From positions 1 to 64,000 of the forward strand of contig NZ_AMZN01000002.1 in NCBI RefSeq assembly GCF_000331535.1: 64,000 nt of DNA, in the 5' to 3' direction. The notes under the pieces are model-generated. The model had not been told where the DNA came from and made no database searches. It saw only the letters and a program-made list of their open reading frames with translations. Of the stretch, positions 32,127-41,526 are shown in pieces. Source of the stretch: Fulvivirga imtechensis AK7. Lineage in GTDB: Bacteria > Bacteroidota > Bacteroidia > Cytophagales > Cyclobacteriaceae. Position 1 is the first letter of the stretch, and each line of letters begins with the position of its first letter. Position numbers and translations under genes: made by a program.

Positions 32127-33002
32127 ATGAAAAAGGTACACACACGAAGAGATTTTATCAAATACAGTTCTGTTTTAGGGGCAGGGCTCATGCTAATGCC
32201 ATCATGCATGGCAGCATCAGCAAAAATGGCAACTGGTATTCAACTTTATACCCTTAGAGACCAAATGGCAAAAGATCCTTCAAATACCATAGAAAAAGTA
32301 GCTTCCATAGGATATAAAGAGGTAGAATCAGCAGGCTACAATGGACAATACTATGGGTTTTCAGCAAAGGAGTTTAAAAAAATGTTGAATGAAAATGGCC
32401 TGAAAACGCCAAGCGGACATTACCTCACCGGCAACCACGCTCCGGATCAGCAAGGCACATTGATCAACGGCTGGGAGCAGGCAGTTGACGATGCTGCCGA
32501 GGTAGGCCAGGAATATATGGTTTTAGCATACCTTTTTGATAACGAAAGAGAAACTCTGGACGACTATAAAACGCTGATAGCGCTTATTAATAAAAGTGCA
32601 GAAGCATGCAAAAGCAGGGGTGTTCAATTTTGCTATCATAACCATGCCTTTGAGTTTGAGACCATTGAAGGAGCAGTGCCCTATGACCTCCTGCTACAAG
32701 AAACAGACCCGGATCTGGTTAAAATGGAGCTGGATCTATATTGGACGGCCAAAGCAAATGTAGACCCTGTGGAACTGTTTAAGGAGAGCCCCGGACGTTA
32801 TCCGCTATGGCATGTGAAAGATATGGACCAGGCTGGTGAGTTTGCTGCGGTGGGTACGGGTACTATAGATTTCCAACGAATATTTGATCATAAGGAAGAC
32901 TCAGGATTAAAACACTTTTTCGTAGAGCAGGATCAAATCAAAGGAGATGCATATGAAACCATCTCGACCAGCTATAAAAATGTGAACAAACTTTTATCCT
33001 AA
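32127..33002 (+). CDS. Exported sugar isomerase/epimerase-like TIM-barrel protein
   Basis: A 291-residue protein with a twin-arginine export signal (THTRRDFIKYSS-type start, here HTRRDFIKYSSVLGAG, with a cysteine at LMPSC that may be lipidated). The mature part is a xylose-isomerase-like TIM barrel: FCYHNHAFEF, KMELDLYWTAKA, PLWHVKDMDQ and HFFVEQDQ supply the metal-binding residues. Tat export implies that it folds in the cytosol, perhaps with metal, and works in the periplasm, alongside the DUF1080 lipoprotein upstream. It could isomerise or eliminate across keto-sugars; substrate unknown. The next gene starts 17 bases later. Confidence 0.85.
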   Translation: MKKVHTRRDFIKYSSVLGAGLMLMPSCMAASAKMATGIQLYTLRDQMAKDPSNTIEKVASIGYKEVESAGYNGQYYGFSAKEFKKMLNENGLKTPSGHYLTGNHAPDQQGTLINGWEQAVDDAAEVGQEYMVLAYLFDNERETLDDYKTLIALINKSAEACKSRGVQFCYHNHAFEFETIEGAVPYDLLLQETDPDLVKMELDLYWTAKANVDPVELFKESPGRYPLWHVKDMDQAGEFAAVGTGTIDFQRIFDHKEDSGLKHFFVEQDQIKGDAYETISTSYKNVNKLLS

Positions 33003-33018
33003 CGGGAAAAGCGGTTTT

Positions 33019-35334
33019 ATGAGATATATCCTGCCGATGGTCATTTCGGCCCTTTCGCTGGTTGGCTATAGTCATGCTCAAAAGCCTGAGCAGGTGATCC
33101 GTGGCTATGTTTACGATCAGGTTTCAAAGACTCCCATTGAAGGTGTTGAGGTATATCTGCAAAATACGGACCCTGCAAAGGGCACCAGCACAGATGGCAA
33201 CGGGGAATTTATCCTGCAGCAGGTGCCGGTAGGACGCTATGTCATCAGCTTTAGACATATAGGATACCGAACCCACCATGAGGACATTATTGTAGAAGCA
33301 GGCAGGCCTCTTGAGTTGGAAATTACATTACCCATCTCTTACAATGAGCTGGAGGAAATAACAATAACAAGCAAGCCATTTGTCACTCATGCGGATCAAG
33401 TAGGTAAACGGAGCATAACTATAGAGCAAGCCCGCAGGTTTGCAGCCAATTATTTCGATCCGGCCAGGGTAATGCTCAGTTTTCCTGGAGTAGTACCCCA
33501 AAATGACCAGAATAATAACATTATAGTAAATGGAAAGTCGCCTAATGCGCTTTTATGGCGGGTAGAGGGGATGGATGTCCTTAGCCCCAATCACTTGTCT
33601 AATGCTGGTACTTTAAGCGACCGCCCAACTCAAAATGGTGGTGGTGTTAATTTACTCAGTACTCAAATGCTTGGTCGTACCAGTTTTATTACAGCGCCTT
33701 TTGGCACTTCGTATGGCAACGTTCTGTCCGGAGTGATGGACATGAATTTTCGCCCTGGAAATAAACAAGAGCGGCATTATGTAGCTCAGGCGAGTCTTAT
33801 TGGGCTTGACTTTGCTGCGGAAGGTCCAATAAAACGAGACAGATCCTCCTTTTTAATGAATTACAGATACTCTACAGTGGGTCTGTTGAGCAAACTGGGA
33901 GTCGATTTCGGAGGTGAAGAAATTAATTTTCAAGACCTTTCATTTTACCTGACCTTTGACCAAAAAGGTGGTGGCAGGCTGTCATTTTTCACCTATGGAG
34001 GAGATTCAAACAATGATTTTGGTGGGGTGAACGATCCGAAGGACTGGGAGTACGATAAGGACAGTACACAAGTTGATTTTTCACTGCGATCAGCCGCTTT
34101 CGGAGTCAATGAGGTATTGCCTTTGAATAGCTGGTCGTCATTGATGATAGGTGCGGTTGTTTCCATAAGTGAATCTGCCAGAAAATCGGCCCGAATGAGT
34201 AGATCGGGAATATTAACTGCGGCAGAGAATTATAGGTCCGAAATGAAAATGATATCAGGAAGAATTGTATATCATGGACGAATAACTGCTTCTACACAAT
34301 TGATCACCGGTGTTATGATCAACTATACTAACGATGAGCTCGTAGCGGCAGAATGGCACACAGGTCGTGGTGAATTACTCAGCGGCTCGGGAAGTGGCCT
34401 GTTGTGGCAGCCTTACATGGAGGTGAGCGCCTGGTTGGGTAACAGATGGAACTTTGAAGGAGGCGCCAGATACATGCACTATTCTTTCAATGATACCTTT
34501 GCATTATTACCTTCAGTCCGCGTCAAATATAATGTTGATGCAAAAAATCTGCTCAGTCTTGGTTACGAGCATCAGGCCCAGAAGCAATCATCAGAGGTAT
34601 ATTTATCAGATAACAATAAACGACTGGAAATGAGTAAACTGCGCCATGTGAGCCTGGGATATAACCGCATATTTGCAAACGCAATGCTTAGCTCCAGGTT
34701 GTTTTACGAAAAACTATACGATGTGCCGGTGAGTGTAGTCAGCAGTTCTTTTTCAGCTATCAACCGCTTAAATGAATATGTGACAGAGCCCTTAAAGAGT
34801 GATGGTACCGGAGAGGTCTATGGGGTCAACTTATCCTATGAAATGCCGATGAGTAATGGGCTATACTACATAGCGAGCGCTTCACTGTTTGAATCTACGT
34901 ATGCCGGTAGCGACGGCATTAAAAGGGATTCGCGTTTCAATAATAACTATAGCCTGAGCATTACTGCCGGAAAGGAATTCATAAAAGAAAAGGATCAGGC
35001 AGTTCGTATTACAGGAGTTAATACGCGTGTTTTTTATGCCGGTGGGTTAAAATATACCCCTGTCTCCGGACAATTGTCTGAGGCTGCCGGGCGTACCGTT
35101 TATGAAGAAAGCATAGCATTTTCAAAGGCGTTGGGAGATTACTTCCGGGTAGACTTTCGCTTAAGTCTCAGGAAGGAGAAGCCTGCCTATACCCGGATAT
35201 TCGCAATAGATATACAAAACATGGTCTCAATAGAAAATGATGGGTATGAATACTATGATTTCAGGAAAGGGAAGGTGGTAATGAAAAAGCAACTGGGAAT
35301 TATTCCTATTTTAGTATACAGAGTAGAGTTCTAA
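33019..35334 (+). CDS. TonB-dependent receptor with carboxypeptidase-like domain
   Basis: A 771-residue outer-membrane receptor. Signal peptide to SHAQ near residue 21; a carboxypeptidase-regulatory-like domain at 25-110 (GYVYDQVSKTPIEGVEVYLQ); a plug domain from about 120 (PGVVPQNDQNNNIIVNGKSP); and a 22-strand barrel to the end. It lacks the SusC-specific length and has no SusD partner, so it belongs to the general TonB group. It closes the sugar locus and is probably co-transcribed with the Tat isomerase gene 17 bases upstream; it may import the products or the substrate glycoside. Ligand not known. Confidence 0.88.
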   Translation: MRYILPMVISALSLVGYSHAQKPEQVIRGYVYDQVSKTPIEGVEVYLQNTDPAKGTSTDGNGEFILQQVPVGRYVISFRHIGYRTHHEDIIVEAGRPLELEITLPISYNELEEITITSKPFVTHADQVGKRSITIEQARRFAANYFDPARVMLSFPGVVPQNDQNNNIIVNGKSPNALLWRVEGMDVLSPNHLSNAGTLSDRPTQNGGGVNLLSTQMLGRTSFITAPFGTSYGNVLSGVMDMNFRPGNKQERHYVAQASLIGLDFAAEGPIKRDRSSFLMNYRYSTVGLLSKLGVDFGGEEINFQDLSFYLTFDQKGGGRLSFFTYGGDSNNDFGGVNDPKDWEYDKDSTQVDFSLRSAAFGVNEVLPLNSWSSLMIGAVVSISESARKSARMSRSGILTAAENYRSEMKMISGRIVYHGRITASTQLITGVMINYTNDELVAAEWHTGRGELLSGSGSGLLWQPYMEVSAWLGNRWNFEGGARYMHYSFNDTFALLPSVRVKYNVDAKNLLSLGYEHQAQKQSSEVYLSDNNKRLEMSKLRHVSLGYNRIFANAMLSSRLFYEKLYDVPVSVVSSSFSAINRLNEYVTEPLKSDGTGEVYGVNLSYEMPMSNGLYYIASASLFESTYAGSDGIKRDSRFNNNYSLSITAGKEFIKEKDQAVRITGVNTRVFYAGGLKYTPVSGQLSEAAGRTVYEESIAFSKALGDYFRVDFRLSLRKEKPAYTRIFAIDIQNMVSIENDGYEYYDFRKGKVVMKKQLGIIPILVYRVEF

Positions 35335-35390
35335 ATATACCGTTATGAAACAATCTATAAGGATACCAACTATCAGAGCTGGTCGAAGAG

Positions 35391-35474
35391 TAGCAGTCGA
35401 GGGGCAGTGATATACTTCCGGCTTCCGTCTATCTCAATACTCAATACTATTATCTCCATACTAAAAATATACGC
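35391..35474 (+). repeat. Conserved leader and short repeats before the TMEM220-like gene
   Basis: CAGTCGAGGGGCAGTGATAT resembles 32054-32073; it is followed by ACTTCCG, GCTTCCG, CTCAATA words and TCTCCATACTAAAAATATAC directly before GC-ATG. Nearly identical to the leader of the lipoprotein gene at 47990. Confidence 0.75.
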
Positions 35475-35858
35475 ATGAAAATTATTAGTGTAGTACTTGC
35501 GGTCTTATTTATAGCTTTTGCCGCATTGCAATACAACGACCCTGACCCGCTGCTGTGGATGATCGTGTATGGCTATGTAGCGCTAATACCGATATTATAC
35601 CTGATGAAAATATATCCGGTAAAAACTATTCTGTTTTCGATAATAGTGCTGGCAATATTTAGCTGTTTTTATATTCCAGGAGTAATAGACTGGCTACGAT
35701 ATGGAACCGTGGGTGAAATAACTCAGGAAATGAAGGCTAAAAAGCCCTACATTGAAGAGAGTAGAGAGTTTCTTGGTCTGATGATAGCCTTAGCAAGCTT
35801 GTTTTTCTACTATATAAAAGAGAAAAGAATGGCAGCCGGTATTCGTGGAAATGAATAG
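35475..35858 (+). CDS. TMEM220-like small membrane protein
   Basis: A 127-residue protein with four hydrophobic segments (residues 3-20, 27-46, 52-72 and 100-116). The opening FAALQYNDPDPLLWM is the hallmark of the TMEM220 family, found in bacteria and animals, of unknown function. It has no link by sequence to the sugar genes upstream other than a shared leader. The ATG is immediately preceded by the conserved CTAAAAATATAC leader. Confidence 0.78.
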   Translation: MKIISVVLAVLFIAFAALQYNDPDPLLWMIVYGYVALIPILYLMKIYPVKTILFSIIVLAIFSCFYIPGVIDWLRYGTVGEITQEMKAKKPYIEESREFLGLMIALASLFFYYIKEKRMAAGIRGNE

Positions 35859-35885
35859 AAGTATAAACATCAGCCGGTGATCATT

Positions 35886-36143
35886 CTATTCTTTGAAACT
35901 AAATTTGAAATAGAGTATTACTGACGCCAGGCTTAACGTAAGTGTATTGGCAACAACAATTGGAATATTTTTAATTAAAATACCATAGATAAGCCAGAGT
36001 AAAACACCAAACCAGAAGATCATAAACATGCTTAAGGAAAGATCTTTGGCCGAACGGGTTTTCCAGGTCTTTATCACCTGCGGGAGAAATGAAATGGTAG
36101 TTAAAGATCCGGCTGTAAGACCGATTACCTCAATTAATTCCAT
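35886..36143 (-). CDS. SemiSWEET-type sugar transporter
   Basis: An 85-residue, three-helix half-transporter starting at the ATG at 36143 (MELIEVIGLTAGSL), two bases after the stop of the CBM9-like gene. An upstream start in frame would lie inside that gene and add an unlikely Cys/Arg-rich leader. The SFLPQVIKTWKT sequence contains the PQ motif and LSLSMFMIFWFGVLLWLIYG the second helix. SemiSWEETs work as dimers and move sugars down their gradient across the inner membrane. The coupling to a carbohydrate-binding protein gene suggests a shared sugar theme. Confidence 0.87.
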   Translation of the reverse strand: MELIEVIGLTAGSLTTISFLPQVIKTWKTRSAKDLSLSMFMIFWFGVLLWLIYGILIKNIPIVVANTLTLSLASVILYFKFSFKE

Positions 36144-36145
36144 AC

Positions 36146-36874
36146 TTACTCTACGAGTTCTATCGTGCCAAACACATTGGCATCTATCCATCCTTTATTT
36201 TTATCCTCCCCCGGCACAAATACGGAACCAATAAAGTTTTCTCTTTCTTTGCTCCCATCATTGTCGCAATAGGCAAGTGCAAAACCTATCTTTTTGCCAC
36301 TGAAAAGCGCTACAGGCTTATTCGTCTTGCTCTCTTCCTTATAGGTATCAGCGTAAAGCGTTATGGCCATTTCCCAAACTGTTGTGCTACCCTCTGTGGA
36401 CCTTTTCACATCGATATGATCATTATATAGATGCCCCTTTTTGTCAGGCCCCATATCAACAACATTGTAGTCCAGAGCAATGTGATAAGCAAAGGCATTG
36501 TGGTTGTACTGATGCTCACCGCCTGAATTATCCTCATCTACAAAAACTTCCACACAATCATCATCCCACCAAAGTTTAAGAGGATCTTCATGCTGATCGA
36601 AAAGTTTATCATCCTGGATCTCTACCAATAGCAGCAAATGTGTGTGGGTCCATGCTAATTTGAACCTGCCTGAAAAATCTTCTTCCGAATAGGGCCGGCC
36701 GAGCCATAACTGGTCAAGAGGGTGCCATTCTGCAGTTAGCCAGCATGGATCATTGGCAATACCGTCTATCTTCAGGGGTTGATCAGCTTTTTTTACTTTG
36801 AGCAATTGGTCATTTTGCTTTTGTGCAAATGCCAGTGAGGTTGTAAATAGAATAAGCAGGAGCAGGAACTTCAT
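36146..36874 (-). CDS. Exported CBM9-like carbohydrate-binding protein
   Basis: A 242-residue periplasmic protein (signal MKFLLLLILFTTSLAFAQ). The mature part is a CBM9/DOMON-like beta-sandwich: PLKIDGIANDPCWLTAEWHPL, FKLAWTHTHLLLLVEIQDD, the acidic WWDDDCVEVFVDEDNSGG calcium-type loop, and the C-terminal FALAYCDNDGSKERENFIG. Single-domain forms are widespread in Bacteroidota and are thought to bind sugars at the cell envelope. Its stop codon lies two bases ahead of the SemiSWEET start, so the two are surely co-translated. Confidence 0.83.
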   Translation of the reverse strand: MKFLLLLILFTTSLAFAQKQNDQLLKVKKADQPLKIDGIANDPCWLTAEWHPLDQLWLGRPYSEEDFSGRFKLAWTHTHLLLLVEIQDDKLFDQHEDPLKLWWDDDCVEVFVDEDNSGGEHQYNHNAFAYHIALDYNVVDMGPDKKGHLYNDHIDVKRSTEGSTTVWEMAITLYADTYKEESKTNKPVALFSGKKIGFALAYCDNDGSKERENFIGSVFVPGEDKNKGWIDANVFGTIELVE

Positions 36875-36972
36875 TTCACTTTGTTTTTCTTACCTAAGAT
36901 AGTCCATTAGGGGTGAAAATTGATAAGGTTACAAAGTAATTATCTCCGCAATCGTTTTCGAATAGCGCGATC

Positions 36973-37515
36973 TTACCAGTTTTTGCTAACCAGCAGGTTT
37001 TTAATGTGCATATAGTGATGTTGCCCATGCCAGGCATACAATTCTATAATGGCTTTTAACGGAGCTTCAGTGTTAGTAGCCGGATGTATAAAGGTTCTTT
37101 CCAGGTCTTCAATGGGAAGCCCTTTCAGTAGATATACCCATTTGGCATGCAGTGCTTCCAGAATGGATAATGAGATGGCTATGGGAGCAGATGTGGAGTC
37201 GAACAGTTCTGCCCATAGTTGTTCCTCGTATGGTTTTATTATGGGGGTATCTTCGGTAAGCGCCCATTTGAAACGGATATAACCGTTGACATGGCTGTCA
37301 GGGATATGATGGATAACCTGCCTGATTGTCCAGCCGTCAGGGCGGTATGGAGTATCCAGTTGGTCTTGACTGAGGTTAGAAACAAGGGAGCGCAACTTTG
37401 CAGGCAATCTTTCAATTTCATCAATCCACCTCCCGATCATGTCCTTTGTAATAGTTGTTGATGGCTGATATTTACCAATGGGGTATTTAAGCTGGTCTGA
37501 CGATGCTACTATCAT
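36973..37515 (-). CDS. DinB/YfiT family putative metal-dependent transferase
   Basis: A 180-residue four-helix protein of the DinB superfamily, closest in form to YfiT, a bacillithiol S-transferase-like protein. Characteristic are YPIGKYQP near the start, PDGWTIRQVIHHIPDSHVNGYIRFKW and the C-terminal YAWHGQHHYMHI; the histidines in RQVIHHIPDSH and AWHGQHH form the metal site. It may conjugate a low-molecular-weight thiol to toxic compounds. Family firm, substrate inferred. Confidence 0.85.
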   Translation of the reverse strand: MIVASSDQLKYPIGKYQPSTTITKDMIGRWIDEIERLPAKLRSLVSNLSQDQLDTPYRPDGWTIRQVIHHIPDSHVNGYIRFKWALTEDTPIIKPYEEQLWAELFDSTSAPIAISLSILEALHAKWVYLLKGLPIEDLERTFIHPATNTEAPLKAIIELYAWHGQHHYMHIKNLLVSKNW

Positions 37516-37665
37516 ACTTTTTTTGCTGAAGATCGTGCAAAATGTTGAATTTTTTTATGTGTAGGTGCATGTTTTTGGATAAATTGATTTATTTGGGCTA
37601 ATGAAATTGTATTTTATTTGGAAATAGTGTTTTCTAACACTACTTTCAGAGTTTTTTAAATTAAC

Positions 37666-39084
37666 ATGAAGTTAACGACCAAAATAGGGGCTTTAAAGGA
37701 ATACCTGATCAATGTTGGGGTTGACGATCGCCTGGCGCCTGCCGAAGTGCGGAAAGTGCGCTTGATCAATGGAATTCTACTTACCGGAGAACTCTTATTT
37801 GTCCTGCTCATCATCAAAAGTATGATCATGCGGGTGCCTGAAGAATGGTCGGTGCAAATGGCAGGAGCCTTATTATTCCCAATTCCGATATTTCTTAACA
37901 GGTTCAGAAAATATAAAGCAGCCCGGGTTTTATGTATTCTGATACCCTATATATATCTAAGCGCACTCACGGCATATTGGGGGAGTGAGCGGGGGTCTCA
38001 ACTAATTATTTTTGCTTGTGCAGGGCTCACAGTTCTTTTCTTTGAAGATAAATTTAAGATATATACGCTCATAGCTTTGGGAGGTTTGTGTATCATAGCG
38101 GTGGAGGTATACAACTATGACCACGAGCCTTTTTATCAAACTCAAAGCCTTAAACTGGCACACGTGATCAACATCTTGATCACTATCACTATGTTGGCAG
38201 TAATATCTTCTATTTTTAAAGATGAAAATGAAAAGTATCAGTGGAGTATTCAGCAGAAAAACCGGCAGATCACCCTTCAGCACAACCAACTGCTCAAGCT
38301 GAACAGGGAGCTACAGGATTCGTTGAAGTTGATCAATGAGCAAACCAAATATGCGCAAACTATTCAACAGTCGATACTGCCGCTAAAAGAGGAAATGCGA
38401 AGAGTGCTGCCGGATCATTTTGTATTTTTTAAGCCCCGGGACCTGGTAAGTGGTGATTTTTATTTTGTGACAAAGGTAAAAGGCAAGGTTTTTATAGCGG
38501 CTGTAGACTGTACGGGACATGGTGTGCCTGGAGCTTTTATGAGTATGATAGGGTATAACCTCTTGCTGGAGGCTATCGAGTTGAACCATATTTCCCGACC
38601 TGCCCTCATCCTGGATTATCTCCAGGAAAGGATCACCTATGCACTGCGACAACAGCAGACAGACAATAGGGATGGTATGGATATATCTATATGTGTTATA
38701 GATCGTAAGCATAATATCCTGGAATATGCCGGAGCAAAGCACCCTTTGCTGCTGGTGGAAAACGGTAACCTGCATAAAATAGAGGCTGACAGGGTTTCAA
38801 TTGGCGGTGTATTAAGAAAAGATGACCACCAATTTCAAAACCATAGTTTCGATCTTGCCAGTATCTCAGATTTCTACCTTTACACCGATGGCTTTCGCGA
38901 TCAGTATGGAGGGGCTGACTTCAAACGTTTTATGAGTCACCGGTTTAGGGATGTGCTATTCGATAATCATCATAGAAGGACCTCTGAGCAGCGTAAAACT
39001 CTTGAACGCACTTTTGCTGAATGGTCCAATGGTCATGAGCAGACGGATGATATCCTGGTCATTGGAGTGAAGCTGAGTCGGTGA
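37666..39084 (+). CDS. Membrane SpoIIE-type PP2C phosphatase
   Basis: A 472-residue protein. Five or six membrane helices occupy residues 35-185 (LINGILLTGELLFVLLII, MAGALLFPIPIFL, VLCILIPYIYLSALTAYW and others), a coiled coil lies at 190-225, and a SpoIIE/PP2C phosphatase domain follows: VSGDFYF near 258, DCTGHGVPGAFMS near 280, IEADRVSIGG and DDILVIGVKLS. Such enzymes dephosphorylate anti-anti-sigma factors or related regulators, using two metal ions. The membrane part resembles the 7TM-like sensors common in Cytophagales. No anti-sigma partner is nearby. Confidence 0.87.
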   Translation: MKLTTKIGALKEYLINVGVDDRLAPAEVRKVRLINGILLTGELLFVLLIIKSMIMRVPEEWSVQMAGALLFPIPIFLNRFRKYKAARVLCILIPYIYLSALTAYWGSERGSQLIIFACAGLTVLFFEDKFKIYTLIALGGLCIIAVEVYNYDHEPFYQTQSLKLAHVINILITITMLAVISSIFKDENEKYQWSIQQKNRQITLQHNQLLKLNRELQDSLKLINEQTKYAQTIQQSILPLKEEMRRVLPDHFVFFKPRDLVSGDFYFVTKVKGKVFIAAVDCTGHGVPGAFMSMIGYNLLLEAIELNHISRPALILDYLQERITYALRQQQTDNRDGMDISICVIDRKHNILEYAGAKHPLLLVENGNLHKIEADRVSIGGVLRKDDHQFQNHSFDLASISDFYLYTDGFRDQYGGADFKRFMSHRFRDVLFDNHHRRTSEQRKTLERTFAEWSNGHEQTDDILVIGVKLSR

Positions 39085-39372
39085 AGGGGATGGAATTCGG
39101 AAGTCCGAAGTGAATATGTAGGTGATTAGTGGTACGGTTTTAATAGACGCAGGCTACTCTCCACCCGGGATCCTTCGCTGCTAATTTAATTTGCTCGTGT
39201 ATTTGATTAGCACTGTCCTCCGCTGGCGGAGCTGTCCGAAGGGCGGAGGTGGACAGCAGAGAGCAGAGCGCTAAGCGAAGACGGTGTGTCCAAATGGCGG
39301 AGGTGGTAGTTAGCAGGAACAATTACGACCCACGCCAACGTACCAGCTCATGGCTTTAAGCTCAAACCTGGC
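39085..39372. other. Intergenic region with an inverted repeat
   Basis: No gene seen. CTGTCCTCCGC (39210-39220 area) and GCGGAGGTGGACAG (about 39243-39256) form an imperfect hairpin around a small internal palindrome (CTCCGCTGGCGGAG). A related GGCGGAGGTGG occurs again near 39297. These resemble scattered GC-rich repeats; no function is evident. Confidence 0.45.
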
Positions 39373-40140
39373 CTAACTGTCCAGCATAGCCACCACTCGA
39401 GCGGGGGCAGCGGATGCTCCTTTGATCTTTAATGGAAATACAGCTACGTTGAAACCCTGAGCAGGCAAGGCGCTCAAGTTGGTGAGCTGCTCCATGTGGC
39501 AATACTCCTTGTTGGCGCCAACCAGGTGACCTTCCCAGAAGAGCCCTTTGTTATTTTCCTTCTTTGCTCTTTCCACCATGTGTTTCAGTGGCAGGTCCCA
39601 ACCCCACTGATCGATACCCATTACTTTTACCCCTTGATCTATTAGCCATTCCGTAGCTTCTGCACTCATACCTGTGCCTTTGTTCGGAAAATCTTTGGTG
39701 CCCATAAATTTGTCCCTGTCTGTGCGGATCAACACGATGGTACCCTGGGTAATGGTAAGCCCATCCTTTTTGATCTGTGTCTGTAGGTCCCCTACAGTTA
39801 TAGGCTCATTATCCTCTTTGTGGGTCATATTGATGACCACACCCGGCCCGTAACACCAGTCCAGAGGTACTTCATCAATAGTCTTGGCTTTTTCACCATT
39901 GCAAGTGGGACTGTAGTGCCAGGGTGCGTCAATATGCGTGCTGGAGTGTACGCCCATGTGTTTAATGGTGTCGTCCGCCCAACCATAGAAATGGTTAGGA
40001 AATAACTTCTTTGGAAGTCCAAGAAACAATCGAATTAACCAGTAAGCCTTCTTGTGGGGTTTGTGTTTTACCTTGATCCGCATAAACCATGGGTCGTTAC
40101 GGTTGTATTCAATAGTTTTGGAAAGGTCAATTATACGCAT
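39373..40140 (-). CDS. Cyclase family protein (kynurenine formamidase-like)
   Basis: A 255-residue metal-dependent hydrolase of the cyclase family. The metal motif HSSTHIDAPWH (family HxGTHxDxPxH) is near residue 66, and GTIVLIRTDRDKF and GASAAPARVVAML fit the fold. Family members include kynurenine formamidase and isatin hydrolase. The gene sits 20 bases downstream of a PLP-dependent enzyme gene on the same strand, as if one pathway handled an amino acid derivative. Substrate is not determined. Confidence 0.83.
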   Translation of the reverse strand: MRIIDLSKTIEYNRNDPWFMRIKVKHKPHKKAYWLIRLFLGLPKKLFPNHFYGWADDTIKHMGVHSSTHIDAPWHYSPTCNGEKAKTIDEVPLDWCYGPGVVINMTHKEDNEPITVGDLQTQIKKDGLTITQGTIVLIRTDRDKFMGTKDFPNKGTGMSAEATEWLIDQGVKVMGIDQWGWDLPLKHMVERAKKENNKGLFWEGHLVGANKEYCHMEQLTNLSALPAQGFNVAVFPLKIKGASAAPARVVAMLDS

Positions 40141-40160
40141 TGTTGATTATTAAGTAAGGT

Positions 40161-41378
40161 TTAGAGTTCTTCAACCAACGGCTCCAGCTTCTCTATCGTA
40201 ACATGTTCCATCACAACTATTTTGTGCCACCTTGGGTTTTGATGATTGTCGGGAACCAGCCCATATTTCGTAGCTATGTCCGGGCTTATGCAATGGCTTT
40301 TGATAGTTACTATATTTGATCCTGCCTGCCGGTAATATTCAATGTTTTTCTGCTGTAACTGTGCGCACAGCCAATCAGTTCTGTTGAGCAAAACCAATAT
40401 CTTTTCGCGCCAGCCATAAGGGCCATTGGTCATTAGTATCATCCATACGGCAATCGCATTGGCTCCGCTTCTACTGCCGATCAGTGTATAATCTTCCCCT
40501 TCTACATAGCTGGCTTCCTTGGTATTGGCATACCCTATGAAATTTTTTCTGATCAGGAAGATACCCGTTCCATAGGGCGCCTGGAGCATTTTGTGAGCAT
40601 CGAGGGTAACAGAGGTTATTTTGGAGTTGGAAAAATCCAGCTTATTTTCTTCGGTAGAAAAAGGAAAGAAAAATCCGCCAAAAGCTCCGTCAACGTGTAT
40701 TTTATATTTACTACCTGCCGCCTCCAGCGCCTCGACATAAAGATCAACAGGATCAACAGAGCCAAACATGGTGGTCATCATGTTGGCTATTACTATAAAA
40801 TACTTCTTTCCTTTTTGTTGTTGCTGCCGGATAGTGTCTTCCAGATGCTGTTTTTTGATGAGGCGATTATCCGTATCAACATCAATATAAGCAATGTCCA
40901 GGTGAAGCACATTGGCGGCCTTGCTGGAGGAGTAGTGGCTGTCTTCAGAGCAGATGATACACATCTCTTCCTGTGCGGCCTGGTGTTCTTCTTTAAAATA
41001 GTTTCGGTAGATCCATATTGCCTGCATGTTTGCTTCAGTACCACCCGAAGCCACATAACCGTCAAAGGCATTTTCCCTGCCACGCAATATTTCCTCAGAG
41101 CAGATGCGGATGAGCTCCTTTTCTATTTCCTGTGTACCTTTAAAAAAATGCTCCGATTTTCCAAGGGTATGACAGCCGATATGGTTGGGATTATGGATCA
41201 GAGTGGACAGAAACGGAGCATTGCTTAAGAAAGGGGCATCCTGATAAAAGACTTTGTTGTCAAGGTGTGAAGCGGGTATCCCCAGGATATTGGCATTATA
41301 GTAATTTACATTTTGCTCAAGAGCACCAAACACTCTGGCTTTAATTTCGCTATGTGTGAGTTTCTTCCAAAGGCGCAT
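40161..41378 (-). CDS. PLP-dependent decarboxylase/aminotransferase (group II decarboxylase-like)
   Basis: A 405-residue fold-type I PLP enzyme, started at the ATG at 41378 (MRLWKKLTHSE) in preference to a TTG six codons upstream. SGGTEANMQAIW binds the phosphate, HVDGAFGGFFFPF supplies the pyridine-nitrogen aspartate, and the Schiff-base lysine is in TLDAHKMLQAPYGTG. The pattern fits the aromatic/acidic amino acid decarboxylase group II rather than classical aminotransferases. Neighbouring cyclase suggests a two-step route on an amino acid. Substrate not known. Confidence 0.83.
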   Translation of the reverse strand: MRLWKKLTHSEIKARVFGALEQNVNYYNANILGIPASHLDNKVFYQDAPFLSNAPFLSTLIHNPNHIGCHTLGKSEHFFKGTQEIEKELIRICSEEILRGRENAFDGYVASGGTEANMQAIWIYRNYFKEEHQAAQEEMCIICSEDSHYSSSKAANVLHLDIAYIDVDTDNRLIKKQHLEDTIRQQQQKGKKYFIVIANMMTTMFGSVDPVDLYVEALEAAGSKYKIHVDGAFGGFFFPFSTEENKLDFSNSKITSVTLDAHKMLQAPYGTGIFLIRKNFIGYANTKEASYVEGEDYTLIGSRSGANAIAVWMILMTNGPYGWREKILVLLNRTDWLCAQLQQKNIEYYRQAGSNIVTIKSHCISPDIATKYGLVPDNHQNPRWHKIVVMEHVTIEKLEPLVEEL

Positions 41379-41526
41379 ACATCTTTCTTTTGTCAATGGA
41401 TAGCGTCACAGGCCTTGCACGTCATTAAATATTACACTGACGGCTATACGTGTGAGCTACCGTGCGAATATAGGAAAGTTTTTAAATATTGGATCAGGAG
41501 AAGGAAAGCGCCCACGGTGATTTAAA

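Noticed and set aside
39140-39322. 60-codon minus-strand frame
   Set aside because: Runs through GC-rich inverted repeats; low-complexity Leu/Ser/Ala peptide without family.
40593-41228. 211-codon plus-strand frame
   Set aside because: Antisense to the PLP enzyme, which has all its motifs; no recognisable protein features.
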